64,000 bases of DNA from Paraconiothyrium sp. Pb-2020 (taxonomy: Eukaryota > Ascomycota > Dothideomycetes > Pleosporales > Didymosphaeriaceae): contig JAJUBI010000003.1 in assembly GCA_022419385.1 (NCBI GenBank), forward strand, positions 2,046,001-2,110,000, in the 5' to 3' direction. Below are positions 45,041 through 56,962 of the stretch, one piece after another; position 1 is the first letter of the stretch; every line of letters begins with the position of its first letter. A program made the position numbers and the translations under genes. The notes below the pieces were generated by a model. That model did not search any database and was not told the DNA's origin. It worked only from the letters and a program-made list of their open reading frames with translations.

Positions 45041-45887
45041 CTAGTTGAGGACAAAATACTGAACGTTCGCAGTGTTGGAAGAGTGGGGGGGAGGGTGATC
45101 TTTACAGTTTTGCATGCGTAAAGTTAATCATCTGCAGAAGGTGCTTCAGAATGGAAACCTGTAAAAAGCGGGCTGTCCCACGTCTCTCAGGACCGTGATG
45201 TCATTAATAAGGTGTAAAGCACTCTCTAACCTTCGTTTCGGTGAAGTCCTAGTATCATATGGTGCAAAGGCTTAGCCCCTAGCTTGAGGGAAACGGTAGT
45301 AGTGGAGCTTTGGAGGGATGACTGGCTTGCGAATTCTTAGCAGCCGCCTTTTTGGCCGCTAGGTGTTGACACCAATACGCCTTCGTTAAGGCTGGTGAGC
45401 GTTGTGGTCGTGAGAGGGAGAAACGAGGGCGTGAATAAGTGGAGTGTAGGTTGAGATGGAGCGCACCTTTCGTTGTCGTTGATTTCAACGTCATGCGGCT
45501 ACTTGCCGCAACAGCTACCTTCCTAAGGCAAGAGCGCTCAAGAGCCAATAACGCAGAAACACCATACTGCCTAGAGGTACTCACCGCAGACACCCGAACC
45601 GATCAATGTCCGTATAGTGTGTTAAGACTGTACACTATGTGTGACCGACGTAGTATGAAGTCTAAAAGCGAAATCACTAGTAAGTTTGTAGTGATAATAG
45701 ACTGAGAGTTCATTCCTGAAATGGACCACACCCTCCATAAGGCCGCATGAGTCACAAATAGCCACCTCTCATATTCTTTGACCCTTCTCAAGCAAACCTC
45801 ATGCGCGCCGGCCACGCCACATCCTTACCACTCGCTCTTCCATAGATAACGTACCTCGAGTTGAATCACGACCCCTTGTACTTCCCC
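45041..45887. other. Intergenic region with possible decayed exon
   Basis: About 850 bp between the F-box-like fragment and the NACHT gene stop. Apart from the coding-like patch near 45160-45215 on the minus strand, nothing was recognised. Confidence 0.4.
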
Positions 45888-48800
45888 CTAGCCTAGCGTC
45901 GCCTCTAATGAAACACCCCGTCCACCCCTCCAACCCCAGACCAGCCCCGGATCAACCCTAACCCTATGGCCCCAGCCATCCCTCACCGCATTCAGCCCCT
46001 CACTCAGCTCTCTCACGCCATGCACCACCCATCTCAGCTCTCTCCCCTCCACCGTCGCCGGCGGCGTCTTACTCTTTAATACTTCTAACAATGGCACCAG
46101 TCTCGAAAGGTTGGGTGGGAGTTTGTAGCGCCAGGAGGCTTCGACCCAGGTGGTTACAGCGGCGCGGTCGGTGAGAAAGGTTGAGAGGGGGGAGAGCCAG
46201 GGATGTTGAGGCGACCTAGTCGGGAGATAGGCAGAGGGAGAAGGAGTAGGAGAAGGAGAGGCAAGGGCACGGGTTAGGTGGATGGGCCAGCAGAGGGAGG
46301 CGTAGCGGAGGAATGGGAGGTCGGCGTCCCAGTCTGGCTGGCATGGTATTTCCGGCGAGGAGAGAGGCGTAGTCGAAATTGCTGGCACTGCAAGGTGGTG
46401 TTGCGAATTCGAAGGAGCAGACGACATAGATTTGTAACCGCTATCACCGGATTTATTTGTCCGCATGCTTGTCCCACTACTCCGTACCTGCGGTGTCGAT
46501 AGTAACAGCTGGGACACATTCGGGATCATATCTTTCAATGGTCGTTTAGGGATGTCGAATGCAAGGAACGAGAGGCAGGTGGCAGCCAGGTGTGCGTGCG
46601 CGAGACTCTCATCTTGGAGACTGAACGAACTTGTCTGAGTGTCAACAGCCTGAAGATGCTCTCTAAAGGACTTGTGCATGTATATCATGTTGCAGGGTGT
46701 GACTTCCACTAGGCCGCATGTAAGGAATGGAATAGTTTCGTTGATGACATAATTGGGGCTAGATTCCATAGTATGTTCGCCGGGGTTGACATTGACAGCT
46801 TTTTGGAACCCTCGCATGCATGGTCGATGAACCCCAAACGCTAGTAATCGGAAAACGCCGGCGGTAAATCGCCTTTGTGCTTCTGGTCTCAATTCGAGCA
46901 ATTTCAGAATTTTGGTGTATACAGCTTCCAGACTAATCAACTCATAAGGCTTTTCTAGCTTCGCACAGCGTTCATCGGGAGTCAGGATGTCCGAACGTAG
47001 ATATTTCAGGAGCGAGCTCGCCCAGAGAAAGTTGCCCTTGCATTTTTGCGCAATCGCTGTGATCAATGACCTGTCCATCGATATGCCGAAGTAGCCTTGG
47101 TCAGCGAGCTTATTGAGGTTATCGACGATATAACATTCCACGTCGTGCTTGGTGCTGTGGACTTTGAGTAATATGATGTGAGGCGCATCTGAAGCCCACT
47201 TGTGATACTCGTTTGGAATCTTGATATGCGGTCTGCCGAACAGGATAACGCGTGTATCAGATTTTCGGCAAAGCTCTGGAATGGATCGGAGTAATAGGTC
47301 GATATCACTACACTCATCAACACCGTCAATGACAAGAAAGGTTGGGTGTTGTCGAAGAAGTAGTGCGAGGACGCAAAGAACCTCGTCCGAGGTCGCTTTT
47401 GCTTGAGATGGAAGTTTGCGTACGAGCAAGGACACAGTATCCATCGTGGACCGGTCATGGCGATGCGTATGTAGGAGTTGGTTTGTCAGCGCTCGGAAAG
47501 CATCGTCGGGATGAATGCAATACGAATGAGCTGCGTTGAAATGATAGAAAGCGGTTGAGGGCGACTCAAGCTCGTCGTCAATGTTCAGATTGCTTGCTTC
47601 GATGCTGAGATCCTCAATCACTGTACCAGAAAGGAAGCTTTTCCCGAAGCCTGCTTCAGCTGAGTTCATTAGCCTGGCTTATGTTGTGCAGAGGCATATA
47701 TAGCGTGCCGGTGATCATCATCGCATGGCGATGCACATCAAGTTATGGTCACAAAGATCTGGCTTACCTTGTACAAAGAGCACTCTATGTTGCCAGTCGT
47801 CTTCAAGACGTTCCGCACCATTGGCAGATTCACCATCAAAGGGTATGTTCTTCCAGCGACAATACTGTTCCTCGTCGAGAAACCACGTACAAGTACTGGG
47901 ATGTCGTTGTCTGAGTCGATGTTCGTAGACATCTCGATAAGAGCAGTTGCTGTCCAGCCACGCCTTGAGCCGATCAATTCTTCTCACTGTCTAGACATCA
48001 GTATGAAATCTAGAGCGAGCACTGAATGACGTACTTCGCTTTGCCATTTTCTGCTGCCTAAGCTCTTCGCTCGCCTCCGCCTTACTTTGCTTGTCAAGGA
48101 ACTCTCTGTACTCGGCGCGGCAGACTTCTATCGTCGAATACTCTATTTCTGTACTTCCAAGTTCTTTTTCCAGCCATGCTTTGTTCCTCACAAGTCTTGT
48201 TTCAAGCTGCGCAAATCGAGAGTCGAGCGGCCGCCACAGGTATGTAGGCGAAAACAAGCGGTTATGGCGTAATGCCCCCCCTGCAAATTGTTACTTGAGA
48301 ATTTACATTCCTGCCTGATCGCTGGGTCGACGCGAAACACGCGTGGAAGTCGCAATAAGCTGTACGACTTTTGCAATGTGAAAGCCTTGTTCACGTGCGC
48401 CAATCATTGGTCGTCCATCCGCGTAAACGCCACGTTGAGCGTGCTCGATGTGGTAATGCCTACCGGATGATTTTGGGATGGGAATCAACGAACACGCATG
48501 CTGAGGAGAAATGGGTACGTAAATGTCACATACCGTGGGAGGTTCTGGTAAAACTCTGATGAAGCTCTAGAAGGAACTGAGCGATGTCTGTGAAAACATA
48601 CGATAACGGTTCCAGACGTTGTTCGTCCACTTGCCGCTCGCGAAGATGCGAACATCTTCGATGAGCTGTAAGAAGGTGTTCGTAGTCTGGCAATATATGC
48701 GTTATGCTTTCAAGCAGTTCTGCAACTTTCACAAACAATAGAACATAGCTGCTTGCAGTCTGAGATCGGTTAGAGATGCATACAAAGGCCCAGGTCGCTC

Positions 48801-49164
48801 AGTCAGACCTTGAAGACCAACTCGATCAACGCCCACAATCTCTCACGCCATTCTGAGCTCCTGTGAACCGAGACTGCGAGGAGGTCGAAGTAGGGGTCGA
48901 TGATACGCGCAAATCGAACGAATTTCTCTTCACATAGCGTCAGGGCACCTCTTTCTGTCTTGCTCTGCATGCTGATCGTTCTTAGTCTTTCTGATACTGA
49001 GACAAGACTAGCGTGAGGTGACAGAGGCGTATGCCAAACCGACACAGCTCTACGAACTCCTTCAACAGTTCTGTCCGAGGGTGTAGTAATTGACCTGCAC
49101 ATTTAGCCTGACCTAGTAATTTGCTCAGAACTACTGACACCTTGTCCACCATTGTTGAGTCCAT
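45888..49164 (-). CDS. DUF7708-NACHT STAND NTPase (fungal NLR-like protein)
   Basis: Six minus-strand exons keep one frame for 900 residues: 49113-49164, 48809-48996, 48534-48759, 48035-48280, 47768-47986 and 45888-47659. The N-terminal 280 residues fit the helical DUF7708-type region of fungal STAND proteins: EEKFVRFARIIDPYFDLL, then LWALIELVFK|TASSYVLLFV and PLDSRFAQLETRLVRNKAWL. The NACHT NTPase follows, with Walker A AEAGFGKS at 311-318, completed by the last splice, and Walker B FLVIDGVDEC at 418-427. A winged-helix-like region then precedes a Ser-rich C-terminus. No ankyrin, WD or TPR repeats follow, so the sensor part is short. Fungal NACHT proteins act in heterokaryon incompatibility and probably innate immunity. 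The first two exons and the 253-nt third intron are the least certain parts. Confidence 0.75.
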
Positions 49165-49885
49165 GGCTGCGAAATCAGTCTGCCACGACACCGCCTCGTA
49201 ATATCCGGAGTGATACTTTGATTTTGGATTGTCGTACTCGATTCAGGAGATGCATTGACATGCATTCACAGATGGCCCAGATTCGACGACATCCATCGAG
49301 AAACTGAGTTCGGTACGAGCGTAGTACTCTGGGACATGAGAGTTCGCACACAGAGCTGAAATGAGCCATGTCGTGATTCTGGGTAGTTCGCATGCAACCA
49401 AACCAACCACACGGACGGTTACCGGGAAGCGGTAGGCGTGGGCGCGTGGCAACGGATAGTAAACGAACGATAGGCGGGCAATGTACCTGCAGGCTAGCGA
49501 CAGAAGCCGAGTATGTTGATGTAAAACGGCTTAGCAAATAGAAGAAAGAAGCATGGGGGCGCCAAGCGGAAGCGTGGGTGAAAGCAGGGTATGGGGCCGA
49601 ATCGGAGAGCCTCAATACGCGAATTGACATGCTTTGGCCGGCCCGACGGAACGCCCGTCGGACGCAAAAGCAAGTGCATATTGGGCGACGGCGCCGTTCA
49701 AAGTGTGGAGCAGGGACGCGTGCGCGTACGATCATGAAAGGTATCTTGGGTATCTTCTCCTCTCCAATCTGCGACCGCTCCGTTGTGAACAACGTCGCCG
49801 CTTCTACAATACAATAAATATTAAAAGGCCGAGTGTACAGAATGCTGCGAATTGTGCAGCGGAAATTGCATACAGTACGATCTCC
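49165..49885. other. Intergenic region NACHT gene/NEM1
   Basis: About 720 bp between two minus-strand genes. A long minus-strand open frame (49175-49792) crosses this region but has no ATG-led recognisable product and probably reflects chance. The NACHT promoter should lie here. Confidence 0.45.
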
Positions 49886-51553
49886 TCAGGTGGTCTGCGG
49901 CTGACCCAACCGCAGGGCAAGCAAGGCACGAACATCGGTGACATACTGAAGGCCTTCAAGGAGCGGTATCAGATGCAGTAGCCCGTGGTCCGTAGGGTCA
50001 TTGATCCAGCCTTCGATAGGGATGGCATTGTCTAATGTCGATCGTCAGCCCACGTTCTTCGGTGTGTCCGTAGGAAGCGCCTCACCCTCATGAAAAATGT
50101 AGCACATTGGGCTGTTGTCAATGATCATGACCCTGCTGAGGTCAGGCTCGACCTGAGCCAGATCCTTAATGTAAGCCCCATTGCGAAACGTGCAGTGCTG
50201 CCGGTAGTACCTTCCGGCAAAATACTTGCGCTCCGTCTCCAACCAGTCGATGACTGGGTCTGCGTATTCCTGCACTGACGCGGTGAAGATCACTAGGTTG
50301 TACCATTTACACACCTGTGGCGAGCTGAATTAGCGGACGTCGCCTACCCCAAGATTATAAGTTACCTTTTTCAGGAACTCGTCGCAATGTGGTCGTTTAT
50401 GCACATAATACAAGATTGGGACCTGCGGGCCGATGATCTGGCCACCCGCTCCTACTGGCTGTTGCAGCTTCACTTCGACCATGTGGCCGGTTGTATATCG
50501 GCCGCCTTTGGCCATGCTGTGAATCAGCGTCTCATCAAGATCTAGAATCAACGTTTTCTGATGCGGGCCGATCGAGGCGGTAGTAGCTGCAGAATACGAC
50601 GGTTGGCGCCGTGGAACAAGGGGGCGTGGGGGTTGTGGCGCTCGAGGGAACCTTGTCAGCTGCTTCGAGGTTATAGGGCCAGCAGGCGACTTCAGTGCGT
50701 TTGCAGCTTCAATCGACACTTGAGTAGAGCTTCCTTTCACGCTGGCCTTCTTCGCTGCCTTGCGCTGTCTCAGTGCCTCATCATTGTGTAGTTTGATTCG
50801 TATCTGACGTTTTGCGGGTGCTATCTCTTCGCTCGCAGAGGAAGCCGTCGACTTTGATCGCGTATGGCGGGAAGGCGCGTCGTAGTCGCCGTCTCTCGAT
50901 GAGGGTCGCTCGCTCTCCACCTCCGAATCAGATGTGATTGCTGTCGATGTTGAGACGTTTGAGGGCGAGCGTTTGAGAGGCTTCTTGAGCTTCTGCGTGG
51001 CGGTGACGCTTCTGCCCTTGCGCTTCCCTTTCTCGTGGGTGTCAGACGAGTCTGATCCTTGCATTGTAACGGCTACCCGCTTCTTCCGACGAGCTCTTGT
51101 GAAGGGATGGCTGAGGTGGTATACAGGTGCAATCAGAGAAAAACGCCCGTCTTCATAGTGAAAACACGCAACCAAGTAGTGCCCAGTAACAACAATGGGC
51201 GTGAGGAGCAGCTTGACGCCACCAACAAACACGTCTGTTATCCTCTGAGGTATCAGCCACCTTTTTGATTTCTGCGTCGCAGGGAAGGGCTTCTCCGCGT
51301 TGAGGAGGAGCGGCGTCTTCTCGTCGAAGTCGGACGTCGTCGCGTCTGTTTGGGTATAGCTAGCACCGTCCGCCCGTCTAGCGACCATGTTTTCCGATAC
51401 GTCTGTCGATGTTACGGGTCCTGCGCCCGCATCATTCGATTGAACGAGCGGTCTTAGCCGAGGTTGGGCGTGGAAGATGTTGCTCTCTGACGAGGCGCGT
51501 GAACGTGGAGGATTCGCCGGCGGGGTGCTGCCGATGTGTGCTAGAACATTCAT
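49886..51553 (-). CDS. NEM1: Nem1-like lipid phosphatase regulator (Dullard/CTDNEP1 family)
   Basis: Three exons on the minus strand, 50366-51553, 50086-50314 and 49886-50031, encode 520 residues. The catalytic FCP1-like domain starts at LILDLDETLIHS, with DLDET at 338-342 supplying the nucleophilic Asp. It continues through VHKRPHCDEFL, NLVIFTASVQEYADPVIDWL, VMIIDNSP and AIPIEGWINDP, which spans the last splice. The N-terminal half has a hydrophobic segment (about 125-150, VFVGGVKLLLTPIVVTGHYL) expected to insert in the ER/nuclear membrane, then a basic Ser-rich region. In yeast, Nem1-Spo7 dephosphorylates the lipin Pah1 and so controls triacylglycerol synthesis and nuclear shape. The size and layout fit filamentous fungal Nem1. 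It is divergent from GCD7. Confidence 0.92.
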
Positions 51554-52170
51554 ACTCCGCTCACAGCCATAAACAAAGACTGATGGGCCTGCGCTCTCTG
51601 GCTTTTCGAGGTGCAGCGCACGCGGCACGTATGACCGCGGTGTTTGCAGGGGGCCGAGACACGTTCTGAGCTAGCTAGACAGGCAGCAAGCAGCGGCGAC
51701 TAACGAAGCAGCTGGAAGAGCGGCCGTCAGGGTCGCGGAGCAGAGAAGAGCAGGGAGAGCGACCCGAGGGCCTGTAAGAGTGTGAGCGCGATGGCTTTGA
51801 GGTGGAAAGAGGGATGCGCGGACCACCCAAAGCAATGACGATGTCAGACGCACCTGCAGACATCCGAAAATGGAGAGATCGGAAATCGGCCACTTGCACA
51901 TCCGCCCAACTTTGTGAAGACTCATACTCATAACTTTCACTTCTCAGCTTCCTCGTGTCGCGCCACGCGCATAGATTTCAACCCCGTGCAAACAAAGGGT
52001 CCAGTGACAAGCCTACGCCTCGCTTTCGAACCCTGCGCACACTCGAATAGCCGCCAATTGCACCCCGCCTATAGTGCATCTAAACGAATAGCTACACCAG
52101 AGCCCGCCTCTGAAGCTTCTCACACACGTGGTGCAAACCCGCCTGCGCGCCGCCTGCGCACTCTGCATCC
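51554..52170. promoter_or_regulatory. Divergent promoter NEM1/GCD7
   Basis: About 620 bp between two start codons. The sequence is GC-rich near both genes, with no obvious TATA box, as expected for housekeeping genes. Confidence 0.5.
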
Positions 52171-53716
52171 ATGGCACAAGGCATAGCGCCTCTGGCTCCA
52201 GGGCTCATGTCCTTTCTCAAATCCCTCAAGACCACCCCCGCCGACCCCTCGGTGGAGCATCTTATATCGTCAGTCACAGTCACAGCTTCCTCTTGTGGCA
52301 CGACGGATTGCTAAAACCACGCAGCCTTCTCAAGCGAAGACAGATCCGTAACTCCCGACCATGCGCCATTGCTACGACAGCCCTCATGCTCCGAGTGGTG
52401 GGCGAGTTCAAAGGACGGGACGCAGCGAAGCTTGTGGAGCGCATACGCCAGGTTGGCCGGCGGCTCACAGCAGCCCAACCACGGGAGGTGGTTGTAGGCA
52501 ATATCGTTCGGCGCGTGCTGGGTTTGGTGCGCGAGGTGCTCGACGATAATACGGGCGGCGACAGCCAAGCCGGGAGCGACGCCGGTCACCACTCGCCCGC
52601 GCACCACGACTCCATGACCCGGCCGACCCTTTCTTCGAGCATATCGACCTTCAGTCCCCTCAGGCATGCAGCGGCAGAGCCCATGGATGCGAGCATGACG
52701 TCCGATATGTCTGACTCCTCTGAAATCTCCAGGAGACCACCGCTCCTCACCTCCCATACCTCATACGCTCCTACTTCCTCCGCGCCCTTAGTTAACTCTC
52801 TCTTCGGCCTATTCTCGCAGCCTGAAGATTCAAATGCCAGCACACCAACAGGTGCAACATCCCCTGATGGAAAGACTGCACACAGCCTGAATCTGGAACG
52901 ATTAGCAGACCTTAGCAGAAGTACAAACATCGATTTGAAGAGCGAAGTCATGGATGGCATTCGAGAGCTGCAAGATGAGCTGGAACAATCAGACGAGCAG
53001 ATTGCTGGTGTTGCGCTGGAACACATCCATTCGAACGAGATCATACTCACACATACTGCGTCAACGACCGTCCAGAAGTTTTTGCTCAGCGCCGCGAAGA
53101 AGCGCAAATTTACTGTTGTCCACGCCGAGACGTACCCGCACGACAACACCGCAACACACGGCATATTACTTACTGGCCGAAAGCGAGAAACGCGATTGGA
53201 CGAGGATGAAGATCCATGGAAGCCTCTTACGGCTGCTGGCATACCAGTTTATGTTATCCCGGATTCCCACGTTTTCGCCATCATGTCCCGCGTCAACAAG
53301 GTCATCTTGGCGACGCATACTGTCTTGGCTAATGGCGGTCTCGTCGCAGCTGCAGGTGCCCACATGATTGCAAAGGCTGCCAAGGAGCATCAAACGCCTG
53401 TGGTCGTCTTGAGCGGCGTCTACAAGTTAAGCCCGGTGTATCCCTTCGATATAGATGAACTCATCGAATATGGGGATGCTGGAAGAGTCGTGCCATATGA
53501 GGACGGTGAGTTCGTAGACAAGGTCGACGTAGAGCACCCGCTGTATGACTACGTCCCGGCAGACCTCGTTGACCTCTATATTACCAACCTGTAAGTTGCA
53601 GCTTGTGGATCATACTTCGTAGAATTGGTGCTGATCGTCATAGCGGCGGACATGCGCCTTCGTACCTTTACCGGATCGTCGCAGACCATTACCGTACGGA
53701 GGACATCACCCTATAA
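52171..53716 (+). CDS. GCD7: Translation initiation factor eIF2B subunit beta
   Basis: Three exons, 52171-52268, 52325-53590 and 53644-53716, encode 478 residues. The N-terminal helical part (LMSFLKSLKTTPADPSVEHL, then LKRRQIRNSRPCAIATTALM) and the C-terminal Rossmann-like domain (EIILTHTASTTVQKFLLSAA, then VFAIMSRVNKVILATHTVLA and VVVLSGVYKLSPVYPFDIDE) are those of the regulatory eIF2B subunits. The ending LGGHAPSYLYRIVADHYR fits the beta subunit (Gcd7) rather than alpha or delta. eIF2B recharges eIF2 with GTP, and its alpha/beta/delta core senses phosphorylated eIF2 in general amino-acid control. A Ser/Thr/Pro-rich insertion at about residues 130-235 separates the two halves and is longer than in yeast. 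The first splice (after HLI) is in phase 2. Confidence 0.93.
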
Positions 53717-54784
53717 GTGGATACTCGCAAAAGCAACATCACCGGTAATCTGTGTCTTCACCGTTGACCGTACGTTAGGTCTCGGCCTCCGGTTCCGGCA
53801 GGCCCAGCTAGCCGTAACCTATGTGGATCTTTGTGACTAAATTATACCCTTTCCATACCTCTAGTAGTTTTTGCGTGTAGCATCGACGGTGTCCCAGCGG
53901 GAAGTTTCAGCCAATTACTCGCATAATTGCAGTGTTTGTAATATGCTCCAGTTTCCTGCAAAACTTAGCCACCCGTTCCATTACCCTACCCATTTACCCA
54001 ACCCACCCGTGCTTTCAGCCCACCGCAACATTGCCCTTACACCTTCCTCCTTCGCCCTACACAATCTGTTCTGTCATTTCGCGACATATTCGCCCGTCGC
54101 CCTCCAACTAATGCCCTCACCTCACATGCCCGCTCTGATTCGCTGCCACGCTGCGCGAGCCCGCAAGCGGTCTAATCCGTGCTATCTGATTGGTGCAGGA
54201 CAAGGCTGGTGGAAGGGCGACAAGCCCGCAGTCTTCGATGAGGTTTGCTTCTCCGGCGAACGGTTGCCGGATGCGGAAGGTTGGCCCCGCTGAGGGCGAG
54301 AGAGGGCTGGTGGGTTGCATAGATTAGGGGGCGATGTACGAGGGCGAGAGTGGGTGATGGGAGACAAGGTGGGTCAGGCTTAGGGCCATTGTGGGTTGCG
54401 GTGGTGGTTTGAAAATGCCGCTTCGGCCTGTGCAGCCGCAAACCACTTCGTGTGACATCTGAAGTCGGCTTTCAGCAGACCATGCTTGACACTTCCTCAA
54501 TCTGCTCATCTGGGTAATGTATACCGCGGTCTGTCGGAATATTTGCAAGCTTGTCAATTTTCGTCACACTGCAGGTATTTAACGAACGATAAGGTCCAAG
54601 TTTTGGACGAAACCTCGAACCGTCTTTGCAGTGGACCCGTGGACTATATGCTATCACCTGACGATCCAATGCACGTGAGGACAAATATCAGGTGCCCTTT
54701 TTCCAGCGTGTAATCAAATGCACCTCCACTTGACAGACTTTCGTCCATGCGCCAAACAAATGCCGTCTCCCCAATTCGTCATTA
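53717..54784. other. Convergent intergenic region
   Basis: About 1.07 kb between the stops of GCD7 (+) and the EamA transporter (-). Short open frames on both strands have no recognisable content. No repeat was recognised. Confidence 0.55.
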
Positions 54785-56413
54785 TCATCTCAGCGTCCTC
54801 ATCTGAATCTCATTATCGTTGTCATAAGACACACTCCCCCCGTCCGCCCGCATATCCATCAAGCCCCTCTCTTCTTCTCCACTACCCCTCTCTCTCCTCC
54901 CCTCATCCTTCTTCGGGTCTTCTTTGTGCGTAGCGACATATATCGCCGACCCTAAAATCAGCGACGACCCAAGAATAGACAATGCACTTGGCGTCGTGCC
55001 AAACACGATCTTGTCAAACGACAGCGCAAACAGCATCTGCACGTAAACCATATTAGTCGCGCGAGAAGATTTCTCGTATTGCAAGCCGGCAGCAAGGAGG
55101 AATTGCATGATGAAGCCGCATACGCCGAGGAAAATGAGGTAGGAGAAGTCTACCCAGCTTTGAGGGAGGAGAAAACCGACATCCGGAAGCACGGACATCA
55201 TCACAATGCTAACGAGCGTGCACCACATTGCGAAATAGTTCACAGATATGAGCGGATGAGCTCGTCTTCCAATCCATCGAATAGTGGTATAGGCACCTGC
55301 CGCGCCAACAACACCAAGCATGGCTATACCTACTGCCGACGCACGTTGTGCTGGTGTTACATTATCGTAGGATGAGGCAAGGCGATGACTGGGGTCGGTG
55401 CCGTTCGTGCGGATGATTTCGACCTCTGGGTCTCTGCTGGCAGGAGATACCGGGTCGTTGTTGCTGCGGAGGGAGGTGAAGAGGGTGACGGGGCGAGCGA
55501 TAAGAACAACGCCGAAAAGCGAGATGTAGGCTGCGATTTGCTCCATCCGGGTGAAAGGTTCGTGGATGAGGAAAGAGCACGCCCAGCAAGCCAAGGAGGG
55601 GGCTAGGAAGGTGATAACGGTGGCGTCTGCCAGTGGAAGGTAGAGGAGAGAGTCTACGAGATGTTAGTTTGTGGTTGGTGTAGGAGTTTGAAAGCAAGTA
55701 TGTAGCCTTCATCTACACATGCCCGAGTGTGGATACATGCTTCCACCCAACATAGTGATGATGCAACAGAACATGAAACTAAGCATTGAGTGGTCCTCGA
55801 AGTAGACAATCGAGGAACATATTGCATACTTACAATACATGCCAAAAACCCCAAAGAAACCACACAAGCCTCTCGCCACAAGCAACCATCTCACTTCTCT
55901 GGTTCCAAAAGGGAAGTCCCTCGTCTTGGCCCACCACATGTACCACGTCGAGCACACGGCTGTTATACTCATTCGAGCGAACAGTATCTGGAACGGATGA
56001 TAGCCTTTACCGTTGTTCCCCTCAACCTCTAGCATTCGTGTTGTTACATTCATGAGAGTGCCGAACAATTGAGACACTAAAACCAAAATAAGCCCAAGGT
56101 TCTCGACCCAGAACGCTTTCAGCTTCTCCCTCAGAGTTTTCGCTGGCGGAGCAGGTGATCTTGAGGTACATCTACGACCATGGCCCACGTTCTCTCTACG
56201 TCCCAAACGACCGAAATTATCGACCGACAAAACTGATGGGTTTGGCGAAGGCGTGCGAATACCTCCGGTAAAGGTGACAGTCAAGGCATCTTCCTTTGTC
56301 CTGGACTTAACGGAGACTTTTACATCAGGTTCGGTGGCCGAATCTACGATCTTAGCAAAACTGTCGTTGTCGTCGATGTTGTCGACTTGAGTCTCAGGCA
56401 GCGGATGGCTCAT
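54785..56413 (-). CDS. Drug/metabolite transporter superfamily (EamA) membrane protein
   Basis: Two exons on the minus strand, 55834-56413 and 54785-55653, encode 482 residues. The intron (55654-55833) is phase 1 with GTAAGT/TAG ends. After a hydrophilic N-terminus of about 100 residues there are ten hydrophobic segments in two EamA halves: LGLILVLVSQLFGTLMNVTT, then VARGLCGFFGVFGMYYSLLY, LPLADATVITFLAPSLACWA and, in the second half, AVGIAMLGVVGAAGAYTTI, then IFLGVCGFIMQFLLAAGL and LSILGSSLILGSAIYVA. The YSLLYLPLADATVITFLAPS block across the splice is typical of the family. The C-terminus is cytosolic, Lys/Glu/Arg-rich. The fungal subgroup is uncharacterised; export or organelle import of a small metabolite is likely. 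It neighbours another transporter on the same strand. Confidence 0.9.
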
Positions 56414-56962
56414 GGCGATGCATGGAAGAGGTGATCAATAGAAGGATGAAGGAGGTCATGAAGGCATCAGCGCTTACTTGTGGAGCACTGGGGGAGGGGC
56501 ACAGCACCCCTGGGGCCAGATGATGACTCAATTGCACTATGTGGATTTTCGACATGGCGGCGTCGGGAAGCGACGAGTAGGGGCGTAGAAACTCCATCCT
56601 CGCTCCGAGTTTTCCGGGGTGGCGTAGGCCGTATGGGGTAATCCGTGGCGCGACAGTTTGCAGATCTTCGACGTCGGCGAAACTCCATCTTTGCCACGTG
56701 TTGTGGCTTCTGAGTCCCCCAAATCAGTTGTTACACTGTGAGCGATCGCGTCTCAGACAACGCGCCCCGCGGACGTGCCTTGTCATGTTGGGTGTAAACT
56801 TGATCCAACTAGGCAATATCACCCCGAGTAGAGATTGGCTTGGGGCAAAGGCCGACCCAACCCTACCTAGGTAGTGAGCTCTGAAGTTTTGACATATATT
56901 GACAAATTAATGGTATCTTTGCAGAGCAATGCCTCCTCTCCAAAAAAAAATAAAAAAAAAAA
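56414..56962. other. Intergenic region between two transporters
   Basis: About 550 bp. It contains the promoter of the EamA gene and the 3' end of the MFS gene, including two A-runs at 56941-56961 broken by a T. No gene was recognised. Confidence 0.55.

Noticed and set aside
48281..48306. 26-nt GT..AG segment that would join another NACHT-gene frame (RLPRVFRVDPAIRQE)
   Set aside because: Too short for a spliceosomal intron, and the upstream part of that frame has no in-phase donor. A single 253-nt intron (48281-48533) keeps phase and joins the DUF7708-like blocks directly.
49175..49792. 205-codon minus-strand open frame upstream of the NACHT gene
   Set aside because: Cys/Arg-rich random-looking composition and no connection in frame to the NACHT exons. 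Probably promoter or 5' UTR sequence.
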